8,306 bases of DNA, taken from Candidatus Woesearchaeota archaeon (GTDB taxonomy: Archaea > Nanobdellota > Nanobdellia > Woesearchaeales > ARS49). The stretch's first letter is position 1, and each line of letters starts with the position of its first letter. The position numbers and the translations under genes are program-made. This document shows positions 1 to 5,062 of the stretch, one piece after another. The notes beneath the pieces were generated by a model. That model was not told where the DNA came from, ran no database searches, and worked only from the letters and a program-made list of their open reading frames with translations. Location of the stretch: contig JAHFPE010000002.1 of NCBI GenBank assembly GCA_023261345.1, positions 10,299 to 18,604 on the forward strand. Reading direction: 5' to 3'.

Positions 1-1
1 G

Positions 2-811
2 AACTGCATAACTGTATTGGATCTGTTGTTAGAGAACTTCTTGAAAAAAATCAAGGATCTTGGCATCTTATGCGAGACATACCCGAAAAACGTTTGTCTT
101 CAGGAGATACTTCTTAAAGCAAATGAAGCTGCACATGAACTAGAAAAAATTGGGTTATTGGATCAGGCGGAAATAAAACTCGTTCCTATGCGAGTCTATG
201 AGCAGCGCGCGCTCGCTAGTTCATATTGTTCAACAGATGAAGCTCAGAATAATGCAATCCTCAGTATACTTCCTTTGTTGGAACGCAGGTGCGTGCATAA
301 GGACTATTATGAATATTTTTCTGGTTTAGGAGATACAGAGATAAAAGAAGGTTATGAAAAACTGATCAAATCGTTTCTTACCCTTGCGAGATTTGATACG
401 TATAATATTCAGTGGCAGGGGTTGCTTGGTTACACGCCAGATTCAATGTTGCAGGAAAATAAGAAGGCAGTTTTGATAGTTTCCGACAATAAAGCAAAGG
501 TCTCATTTACTATTCAGTTTCTTGGAGAAAAAGTTGACCCAAATCTTCTTATTGGATTAACAAAGTTCGTGAAAAAACACACATCTGACCCCCGTGAATT
601 TCTCTTTTTACCGTTTTACAATGATCAAGCTAATTCTGTGTGGTACATTACAAGAACGCAAAGGAAGAAATTATGTAAGATTCTTCATTCGTATTGGCAG
701 GAACCACACATGTGTGATGTTACACTTGAACACGCGCGAACTGAATTCGGAGAAAAAGGAGTTCTTGCTTTGGTAAATCATTATTGGAAAAGATTTGTTG
801 GTGCGGAGTAG
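2..811 (+). CDS. Unrecognised protein, 5'-partial at left edge
   Basis: I do not recognise this protein. The frame is open to the first bases of the window: codons from position 2 read AAC TGC ATA ACT GTA with no stop. The TTG at 17 is therefore only the first start-like codon seen, and the true start probably lies upstream. About 264-269 residues are visible. The N-terminal part (to about residue 60 of the TTG-initiated form) looks helical and charged. The C-terminal half alternates short hydrophobic stretches with basic and aromatic segments such as RTQRKKLCKIL and VNHYWKRF, suggesting a soluble mixed alpha/beta protein. I see no signal peptide, membrane span or catalytic signature. It ends at TAG 809-811, a few bases before a T-run, and converges with the MutY gene. 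Coding status is well supported by its length and protein-like composition; function is unknown. Confidence 0.75.
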   Translation, partial: NCITVLDLLLENFLKKIKDLGILCETYPKNVCLQEILLKANEAAHELEKIGLLDQAEIKLVPMRVYEQRALASSYCSTDEAQNNAILSILPLLERRCVHKDYYEYFSGLGDTEIKEGYEKLIKSFLTLARFDTYNIQWQGLLGYTPDSMLQENKKAVLIVSDNKAKVSFTIQFLGEKVDPNLLIGLTKFVKKHTSDPREFLFLPFYNDQANSVWYITRTQRKKLCKILHSYWQEPHMCDVTLEHARTEFGEKGVLALVNHYWKRFVGAE

Positions 812-813
812 TG

Positions 814-821
814 TGTTTTTT
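814..821 (+). terminator. T-run, candidate archaeal terminator
   Basis: A TGTTTTTT run lies 3-10 bases after the stop of the left-edge gene. Archaeal RNA polymerase commonly terminates at T-rich tracts without a hairpin, so this is a plausible 3' end for that transcript. No stable hairpin precedes it. A second T-rich stretch (TCTTCTT) follows at 824-830. Confidence 0.35.
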
Positions 822-833
822 AATCTTCTTAAA

Positions 834-974
834 AGTTGAGCGCTAGCGAAATCGAGAAGGTTACCCTCCACTTGCAAACCCACAGCTCACAATAGGGGCG
901 GGTCGATTATAGTAGTGGTGGTAATCAAGCACCAAATTATAGCAGAGCTGTAGAAAGAGGGTGGCACTCCAACT
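834..974 (+). ncRNA. Candidate structured RNA between convergent genes
   Basis: Most of the 166-base gap between two convergent genes can be drawn as nested stems. The outermost is AGTTG (834-838) with CAACT (970-974). Next is GTTACCCTC (860-868) with GAGGGTGGC (957-965), 9 pairs of which two are G-U. Then ACAGCTC (882-888) pairs with GAGCTGT (945-951), enclosing a hairpin TGGTG (916-920)/CACCA (930-934). A CGCTAGCG palindrome sits at 841-848. The two G-U pairs would be A-C mismatches on the other strand, so a + strand RNA fits better. The 7-base ATTATAG occurs at 906-912 and 936-942. I find no match to tRNA, 5S, SRP or RNase P signatures and no clear promoter. It could instead be a decayed mobile element. 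The stems were found by eye and not scored. Confidence 0.3.
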
Positions 975-977
975 AAT

Positions 978-1823
978 TCAAGGCAATCTGACAACATCTT
1001 TTTCAAGAACAAGTAACCCGTCTCTTTGCATATGTTCAATTAGTTCGCGCAATTTTTTTCTTTTCACTTTTTTCTGAATAATTGCGTACGATAGACTGAG
1101 TTGATGTTGTGATGTGTCTCTGAGCATCTTAAGAATCAACCCTCTTGCTTGCCTATTGGATCCTTCAAATTTGGCTTGTTTAGTTTTTGGAATTCCTTTT
1201 GGAAAGCCTTTTTTTAATGAGAGACATACCTCAGCAAACTGACAACTTGTGCATTGAGGGACACTTGAACAAATAAGTGCACCAAACTCCATAATTGCAT
1301 TATTCCAAATTCTGCTTTTTCCACTTGGGACAAGTCTTTGTGCTAGAGCAAACACGTGTTTCTCATCGTAATTCTCAACTCCAAAAAATATGCGTGAAAG
1401 CACTCGTCGTACATTTGTGTCAACAACTCCGATTTTTTCATCAAACGCAAAACTGGCAACTGCAGACGCAGTATAAGGTCCAATTCCTGGAAGTTCAACT
1501 AATTCTTTTGAAGTTTTAGGAAATCTTCCCTTTTGCACAACAGCAATAGCAGTTCGATGAAGCAGGACGGCCCGGCGATTATATCCCATGCCTGCCCAAG
1601 CATGTAACACATCTGAAACTGAAGATTGTGCCAGTACATTTACCGACGGAAAAGTTTTCAGGAATGCAAGATAGGACGAAAGCACACGCGAAATTTGCGT
1701 TTGTTGTGCCATCACTTCTGAAACAAGAATCTTGTAGGGATCTTTAGTGTTGCGCCACGGAAAATCGCGTTTATTCACTGAGTACCAGAACAATAATTCT
1801 TTTTGAAAACGCAAATGCTGCAT
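978..1823 (-). CDS. mutY: A/G-specific adenine DNA glycosylase (MutY-like)
   Basis: This 281-residue HhH-GPD protein should remove adenine mispaired with 8-oxoguanine or guanine in DNA. Visible marks include the SEVMAQQTQ helix with catalytic Glu36, WAGMGYNRRA (76-85), the helix-hairpin-helix LPGIGPYTA (111-119) and VVDTNVRRV with catalytic Asp135. A cysteine set at 185, 191, 194 and 200 suggests a 4Fe-4S cluster. The first cysteine interval is five residues; the usual motif is C-x6-C-x2-C-x5-C. The NUDIX-like C-terminal domain that reads 8-oxoG in longer MutYs (about 350 residues) is absent. The C-terminus (about 226-281) resembles the short winged-helix-like tail of some actinobacterial-type MutYs. 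Tyr117 occurs in both Bacillus-type MutY and archaeal MIG, so some thymine (T/G) activity cannot be excluded. The start at 1823 is supported by a TATA-like box about 28 bases upstream. A NUDIX gene lies upstream on the same strand. Confidence 0.88.
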   Translation of the reverse strand: MQHLRFQKELLFWYSVNKRDFPWRNTKDPYKILVSEVMAQQTQISRVLSSYLAFLKTFPSVNVLAQSSVSDVLHAWAGMGYNRRAVLLHRTAIAVVQKGRFPKTSKELVELPGIGPYTASAVASFAFDEKIGVVDTNVRRVLSRIFFGVENYDEKHVFALAQRLVPSGKSRIWNNAIMEFGALICSSVPQCTSCQFAEVCLSLKKGFPKGIPKTKQAKFEGSNRQARGLILKMLRDTSQHQLSLSYAIIQKKVKRKKLRELIEHMQRDGLLVLEKDVVRLP

Positions 1824-1846
1824 TGAAAGAACGTTTAGAGTTAGAC

Positions 1847-1857
1847 ATATAAAATTT
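1847..1857 (-). promoter_or_regulatory. TATA-like box of the mutY-like gene
   Basis: Read on the minus strand the sequence is AAATTTTATAT, centred about 28 bases before the ATG at 1823. That spacing predicts transcription starting at or very near the start codon. It would let this gene be transcribed separately from the NUDIX gene, whose stop is 75 bases upstream. A small ACCT-GCG-AGGT dyad (1869-1879) lies just upstream of the box; its role is unknown. Confidence 0.5.
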
Positions 1858-1898
1858 ATGAATACGCCACCTGCGAGGTATAATTTCCAATATTACTC

Positions 1899-2348
1899 TT
1901 ATGTGTTTGTTGACAGAAGGAATTTTATTCTCGGCAACAGTAATTTTAAGTCAGGTGATAATTCATAGTTTTCTAGGTTTGAGATAGGCAGAAAGTCAAA
2001 TCTCTCAAAAATACTGGGTTCATTAACAATAGGTTTGCCAGAAATTATTCTCGTGAGAAATTTGTTCGCTGTTGCTAATCTGCCGTCAGGAACTCTAAAT
2101 TCAATACTTGCAAAATAAGACAACGGCGAAACAGTAATATGGTTTCCAAGCTCTTCATATAATTCGCTTTCTGCAGTTTTGGCAAGATCATTAATTGATA
2201 TCGCATCTGCATTTTCGCAGTCATCAGGATTTACTTTGCCTCCGGGTGTCTCGTAATGATTGTGATCCTTGCGCAACAAAAGTAATATCTGTTTTTTATC
2301 GTTAATAACAAGACATCCTGCCAGAATTAATCTCTTTGATTGATTCAT
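1899..2348 (-). CDS. NUDIX hydrolase, divergent NUDIX box
   Basis: A 149-residue single-domain protein of the MutT/NUDIX fold, whose members hydrolyse nucleoside diphosphates linked to another moiety. The N-terminal strand region RLILAGCLVI leads to ETPGGKV (33-39). The second half of the NUDIX box, ESELYEELG (60-68), keeps the metal-binding glutamates Glu62, Glu65 and Glu66. Two departures from the consensus G-x5-E-x7-R-E-U-x-E-E are visible. Ser61 stands where Arg is expected, and about 10 extra residues (within 40-58, acidic) separate the glycine from that position. Activity is still plausible, but the substrate cannot be read from sequence. It begins 17 bases after the CBS gene stop with only a weak GAG-like site, so it is probably co-transcribed with it. 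Position beside a MutY that lacks its own NUDIX-like domain suggests a role in clearing oxidised nucleotides; this is inference. Confidence 0.8.
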   Translation of the reverse strand: MNQSKRLILAGCLVINDKKQILLLLRKDHNHYETPGGKVNPDDCENADAISINDLAKTAESELYEELGNHITVSPLSYFASIEFRVPDGRLATANKFLTRIISGKPIVNEPSIFERFDFLPISNLENYELSPDLKLLLPRIKFLLSTNT

Positions 2349-2365
2349 ACTTCTCGTTCAACATC

Positions 2366-2812
2366 TTATTCTTCTCTAATCTTTCGTTCCTGTTCTCGTA
2401 ATTCAATTGTTTCATGGAGTAATTCAAAAAGTGCAGGTTCTAGCTTCAGAATGTCTTTTCCGGTTATCAAGCCAACCATTTTTCCATTATGCAAAACAGG
2501 TAGATGACGAATGTTATGATCTGCCATAAGTAAGAGCGCATCTTGAATGTCTGCATCTGGCTCAATTGTAATTAGGGTTTCTTCCATGATTTCTGAACAC
2601 ATGATTTGCGAGGCTGGCTTATCTGTTGTCATTGCCTTTCTCACCATATCTTGTTCAGTAAACATGCCAAGAAGCTTTTCTCCGTCTCTCACGATTAATG
2701 AGCCAACGTGCATATTTTTCATCAAAAGCGCGCATTCCAAAAGAGAAGCAGACGGAGTGCAAGTGATTGGCCGAAGAGTCATTGCATCAGCAACTTGAAC
2801 ACCTGTCTGCAT
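2366..2812 (-). CDS. Paired CBS-domain protein
   Basis: A 148-residue protein made of two CBS repeats, which together form a Bateman module that usually binds adenosine nucleotides. Repeat one runs from VADAMTLRPITC through VGSLIVRDGEKLLGMFTEQDMV. Repeat two runs from IMEETLITIEPDADI through IRHLPVLHNGKMVGLITGKDIL. A charged helical tail follows (ELREQERKIREE). No effector domain is attached, as is common for stand-alone archaeal CBS proteins, so the regulated partner is unknown. The frame stays open to an ATG at 2866, but I prefer the ATG at 2812. A TATA-like box sits at 2833-2840, about 25 bases upstream of 2812 and inside the longer reading, and the extra 18 residues do not look like part of the CBS fold. 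The NUDIX gene follows after 17 bases. Confidence 0.87.
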   Translation of the reverse strand: MQTGVQVADAMTLRPITCTPSASLLECALLMKNMHVGSLIVRDGEKLLGMFTEQDMVRKAMTTDKPASQIMCSEIMEETLITIEPDADIQDALLLMADHNIRHLPVLHNGKMVGLITGKDILKLEPALFELLHETIELREQERKIREE

Positions 2813-2832
2813 AGTGTGAATATGATGTAGAA

Positions 2833-2840
2833 GTATAAAA
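2833..2840 (-). promoter_or_regulatory. TATA-like box of the CBS gene
   Basis: On the minus strand this reads TTTTATAC, centred about 25 bases before ATG 2812, and predicts a leaderless transcript. It decides the start of the CBS gene in favour of 2812. Read on the plus strand the same bases give GTATAAAAGG (2833-2842), which could also start rightward transcription near 2862, toward the structured element. Whether one box serves both directions cannot be told. Confidence 0.5.
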
Positions 2841-2887
2841 GGGTTGTGAAAAAGTTGAGAGTTCACTACATTCTCACTACTCAGCAG

Positions 2888-2897
2888 CTCACGTGAG
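2888..2897. promoter_or_regulatory. Perfect 10-base palindrome, possible operator
   Basis: CTCACGTGAG is its own reverse complement and sits about 50 bases upstream of the CBS TATA-like box. A dimeric regulator could bind here. It could also form a small hairpin at the 5' end of any RNA started near 2862. No second copy is seen in the window. Confidence 0.3.
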
Positions 2898-2936
2898 TGA
2901 AGGTTTCGATGAATACGCGAGATAGTTGCAGTAATA

Positions 2937-3120
2937 GAGAGGTTTGAATAACCCTAGTTTTGTGTTGGATTCAAACCTCTTCTTTGAGGAGTTTGACTAT
3001 TTCTGATCATAGTGAATCTCTGTATTTATGAAACTATTTGCGAGATTCGCTAGAATAGCAAATTGCAACGAGAAAGTTCGTAAATTTTTTGCTATTTGCT
3101 ATAAGTTATTCAAACTCCTC
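2937..3120 (+). repeat. Four-copy alternating motif element; switch-like RNA or MITE-like
   Basis: This non-coding 184-base block has 16-base inverted ends: GAGAGGTTTGAATAAC (2937-2952), and at 3105-3120 the complement of GAGGAGTTTGAATAAC, matching at 14 of 16. Two internal copies lie at 2969-2980 (inverted) and 2986-2996 (direct). Stem 1:2 pairs 2938-2949 with 2969-2980 (12 perfect pairs). Stem 3:4 pairs 2986-2996 with 3110-3120 (11 perfect). Alternatively 1:4 pairs 2942-2952 with 3105-3115 (11 perfect), and 2:3 pairs 2971-2979 with 2986-2996 around a two-base bulge. Inside 3:4 are two more hairpins, 3010-3020/3042-3052 (one G-U) and 3055-3063/3094-3102 (9 perfect). Extensions such as 2937-2981, 2985-3121 and 2941-3116 are G-U on the plus strand, favouring a plus-strand RNA. 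No protein is encoded and no target duplication is evident. Confidence 0.6.
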
Positions 3121-3138
3121 GATGGTAGTCGTAGTCTT

Positions 3139-3175
3139 AGATTCCGCTGTGAGCGTAGCGCGAACAGAGAAATCT
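3139..3175 (+). other. Hairpin with facing GA/GA internal loop
   Basis: Outer stem AGATT (3139-3143) pairs with AATCT (3171-3175). After an internal loop, CTGT (3147-3150) pairs with ACAG (3164-3167). Then GA faces GA (3151-3152 and 3162-3163), and GCG (3153-3155) pairs with CGC (3159-3161) around a TAG loop. Facing GA dinucleotides often form tandem sheared pairs in RNA, so this may be a folded RNA piece or the 3' end of the upstream element. An alternative small hairpin, CGCT-GTG-AGCG (3145-3155), competes. It ends 9 bases before the TATA-like box of the downstream gene. Confidence 0.35.
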
Positions 3176-3184
3176 TACACCAGA

Positions 3185-3192
3185 TTTATTAA
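3185..3192 (+). promoter_or_regulatory. TATA-like box of the 415-residue gene
   Basis: TTTATTAA is centred about 25-26 bases before ATG 3214, the spacing expected for a leaderless archaeal transcript. Because it lies downstream of the structured element, that element should not be in the 5' leader of this gene when this promoter is used. Confidence 0.5.
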
Positions 3193-3213
3193 TTTGTCAC
3201 AAAGTCCCAAGGT

Positions 3214-4461
3214 ATGCCTCTTGATAAGGATGTGAAACAAGAACTAGAAAAACAATTTGCTGCTCTTGCAAAAGAAGCAGGACAAATGCTTGATTATCCA
3301 GTTCCAACTAATCTTACAATGAAATTACTTGATCCCCGATGGCTCGAAGCAAGCCCGGAAATTATTTACTATGCTCTTGCAGCTTATGCAACTAGCGCAA
3401 TTTATGCAGCAGCGCGACCTGAACTATTGATCGCGGGAAATCAAGCAATAAAAAGTATACATGAACCAAATAATTTGTTCGAAGATGAATTGACTTTCGG
3501 TGCTGCACTATGGACAATCACAACTACATTAACGCCACTCATGCTCATGAAAGTAACGAACGACAAAAAACTTCAAGATCTGCTGCAAAGTCCCCCATCA
3601 CATCAAAAAGAGTCTCTTCCTCAAGAATACTTTGAAGAATCATATTCCCTTTTCAAACAAATTTCTGCACAAGATATTGCAACAATCTCTCATTTTAAAA
3701 CAGCAGTTCAATATCAAGAATTCTGTGATTCACGCAATTTCTTAAGTAGGTTAGTTCCTGAAGGACAAAAGTTGCAAAGGAAAAGAACTAAAGAATTCTA
3801 TTCAGGATTTCTGAAGGCGATTCAGATCCTATGGAAAGAGTATGGCGCAACGAAAAATAATACTGTCAACATGGAACTTTCTGAACGTGAGTACTATGAT
3901 AAAAAGACCAAGACTATTCACATAAAACTCATAAATAGCACTCCACAAAATACAGTATTAGTCCAAGGAAGTGCAGCAGGCCACTGGTATTTTGCAAATA
4001 AGAATCCTAAAGGATATGAAACTCTTGAACAAATCATGCGATGTTTTGCAAGAAATGAAACTCCTCATCCTACTGAGTCATGCGCACAATTTGGAGAGGT
4101 TCTTAGAGCATTTTGTACGTACAATGCACTAAATTACTTCCATTCAAAAATGCCTGATCATACAGCAGAAGTTTGCAGATTATATCTGGGTTTCGCATTG
4201 CGAGGATTAGGAGATGGTTTTGCAGAGGGTGTGCGAATGGCAAGAGAACACAATAAACAACTTGCACAAGCCACACTAACAATGAACAACATTGATGAAT
4301 ACAGAGAATACTGTAAATCTCAAGACTACAAAAGCTGCATACTTGAACCTGAATTTTCGAAGATCTGGGCAATAAATCGCCTTCAAGAAATGGTAAACAC
4401 CGGAAGAATTAGTGCAAGTCCCATTGCGAAAGACCATGCGAGGAATCCGAGAATGAACTAA
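3214..4461 (+). CDS. Unrecognised 415-residue protein
   Basis: I do not recognise the family. The start ATG at 3214 fits the TATA-like box about 26 bases upstream, and no closer in-frame start is better supported. The protein looks mostly helical. A charged N-terminus (1-25) is followed by hydrophobic helices at about 50-68 (YYALAAYATSAIYAAA) and 95-112 (FGAALWTITTTLTPLMLM). These could be buried or membrane-associated; they are marginal as true membrane spans. A linker with SPPSH comes at 126-130, then a long helical stretch (136-212). A probable beta segment with KTIHIKLI and NTVLVQGSAAGHWYF lies at 233-260. Cysteines at 171, 277, 290, 301, 321, 367 and 375 are spread out with no zinc-type pairing. 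It stands alone, with the structured gap upstream and the Lrp gene converging 27 bases downstream. Coding status is strong; function is unknown. Confidence 0.85.
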   Translation: MPLDKDVKQELEKQFAALAKEAGQMLDYPVPTNLTMKLLDPRWLEASPEIIYYALAAYATSAIYAAARPELLIAGNQAIKSIHEPNNLFEDELTFGAALWTITTTLTPLMLMKVTNDKKLQDLLQSPPSHQKESLPQEYFEESYSLFKQISAQDIATISHFKTAVQYQEFCDSRNFLSRLVPEGQKLQRKRTKEFYSGFLKAIQILWKEYGATKNNTVNMELSEREYYDKKTKTIHIKLINSTPQNTVLVQGSAAGHWYFANKNPKGYETLEQIMRCFARNETPHPTESCAQFGEVLRAFCTYNALNYFHSKMPDHTAEVCRLYLGFALRGLGDGFAEGVRMAREHNKQLAQATLTMNNIDEYREYCKSQDYKSCILEPEFSKIWAINRLQEMVNTGRISASPIAKDHARNPRMN

Positions 4462-4488
4462 AGATGTATTTCCTCCTCAAAACAGTAC

Positions 4489-4944
4489 TCAATTATCGCA
4501 ATTCACAAACTCTGTCTTAACCTGCTTAAGAGAGGTAAGAGAAATAACTTTTGAAATTCCATACTGCTTGATTGCTTGTTTCACAAATGCGTAATATTCA
4601 TCAATGTCTTTACAGCGAAGTTTGACTATGATTTCATAATCTCCAGTTATGACATCAACACTTTCAACAGAGGGGTTTTTTGCAATTTTTTGGCTAACTT
4701 CTTCTGGTTCGCCATATTTGGAAGGCTCTAAATTTATGAGGAGGTATGTGCAGTGTCCTTCATTGATTTTTTTGTAATCAAATACTGCTTTGTATGAATG
4801 AACCACTCCTTCTCGTTCAAGCTTTTTTACGTTATACTGTAATGTTGTAACTGGTTCACGTAATGTTCTGCCAAGGCGTCCTAACTGTGGAGTGCAGTAT
4901 CCTCCTTTCAGAAGTCCAATCAATTTTGGTGCAATATCCTTCAT
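4489..4944 (-). CDS. Lrp/AsnC-family transcriptional regulator
   Basis: The 151-residue length is typical of the family. Residues 1 to about 55 form the winged helix-turn-helix, including TLREPVTTLQYNVKKLEREG with the recognition helix near QYNVKKLEREG. A linker (HSYKAVFDYKKINEG) joins the RAM ligand-binding domain, about 64-148, with strand HCTYLLINLE, helix PEEVSQKIAKNP and the characteristic turn VDVITGDYEIIVKLRC. Family members form dimers to octamers, bind small ligands (often amino acids) and can repress or activate. The ATG at 4944 follows a TATA-like box at the leaderless distance. Two matching palindromes flank that box, so autoregulation and control of the divergent gene string are likely. 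The ligand cannot be read from sequence. It converges with the 415-residue gene. Confidence 0.92.
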   Translation of the reverse strand: MKDIAPKLIGLLKGGYCTPQLGRLGRTLREPVTTLQYNVKKLEREGVVHSYKAVFDYKKINEGHCTYLLINLEPSKYGEPEEVSQKIAKNPSVESVDVITGDYEIIVKLRCKDIDEYYAFVKQAIKQYGISKVISLTSLKQVKTEFVNCDN

Positions 4945-4947
4945 ATT

Positions 4948-4964
4948 ATTGAATATTCTTCAAT
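4948..4964. promoter_or_regulatory. Lrp-type operator 1
   Basis: ATTGAATATTCTTCAAT is a 17-base palindrome with arms ATTGAA and TTCAAT around a 5-base A/T-rich centre. It covers the predicted transcription start region of the Lrp gene, between the TATA-like box and the ATG. Occupancy there should block the polymerase, giving self-repression. Its near-identity to operator 2 is what makes the assignment convincing. Confidence 0.7.
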
Positions 4965-4966
4965 TT

Positions 4967-4974
4967 TATTTAAA
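4967..4974 (-). promoter_or_regulatory. TATA-like box of the Lrp gene
   Basis: On the minus strand this reads TTTAAATA, centred about 26-27 bases before ATG 4944, with GAAAG immediately upstream as a possible BRE. It predicts a leaderless transcript and lies directly between the two operators. Confidence 0.6.
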
Positions 4975-4988
4975 ACTTTCGGTTATTA

Positions 4989-5005
4989 ATTGAATATTGT
5001 TCAAT
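4989..5005. promoter_or_regulatory. Lrp-type operator 2
   Basis: ATTGAATATTGTTCAAT differs from operator 1 only at the central-region base after TATT (G for C). The centres are 41 bases apart, close to four helical turns, so both sites present the same face of DNA to a multimeric regulator. It lies upstream of the Lrp TATA-like box and six bases before the CTATAAAG box of the rightward genes. Archaeal Lrp-type activators such as Ptr2 of Methanocaldococcus bind upstream of the TATA box, so activation rightward is possible. Confidence 0.7.
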
Positions 5006-5010
5006 AAGGT

Positions 5011-5018
5011 CTATAAAG
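5011..5018 (+). promoter_or_regulatory. TATA-like box of the rightward gene string
   Basis: CTATAAAG lies immediately downstream of operator 2, with AATAAGG before it as a possible BRE region. Transcription would start near 5039-5043, leaving a leader of about 20 bases to the ATG at 5063 or about 50 bases to the ATG at 5091. Unlike the other promoters here it is not leaderless for either candidate start. Confidence 0.5.
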
Positions 5019-5062
5019 TGCGATGCTTAAGACTAACGTTGTAAGAAAAATAAACAATCAAA

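Noticed and set aside
855..935. Possible tRNA suggested by GGTCGATTA and a CTTGCAA loop-like stretch.
   Set aside because: No 7-base acceptor stem, anticodon stem or T-arm can be paired around these pieces.
2813..2866. Longer CBS protein starting at ATG 2866.
   Set aside because: The 18 extra residues overlap a TATA-like box correctly placed for ATG 2812 and do not look like part of the fold.
2906..3007. C/D box guide RNA, from GATGA near 2909 and CTGA near 3003.
   Set aside because: The C box is imperfect, the spacing is about 95 bases, no C'/D' pair is seen, and stronger stems occupy the interval.
3085..3090. T6 run as a terminator for the element's RNA.
   Set aside because: It falls in the loop between the arms of the 3055-3063/3094-3102 hairpin, not after a finished structure.
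2937..3120. CRISPR-like array, because one motif recurs four times.
   Set aside because: Copies alternate in orientation, are only 11-16 bases long and are unevenly spaced; there are no spacers of constant length.
4103..4372. Leftward open frame of 89 codons inside the 415-residue gene.
   Set aside because: Antisense reading of a clearly coding gene with Cys/Ser-rich, low-quality sequence and no start signals.
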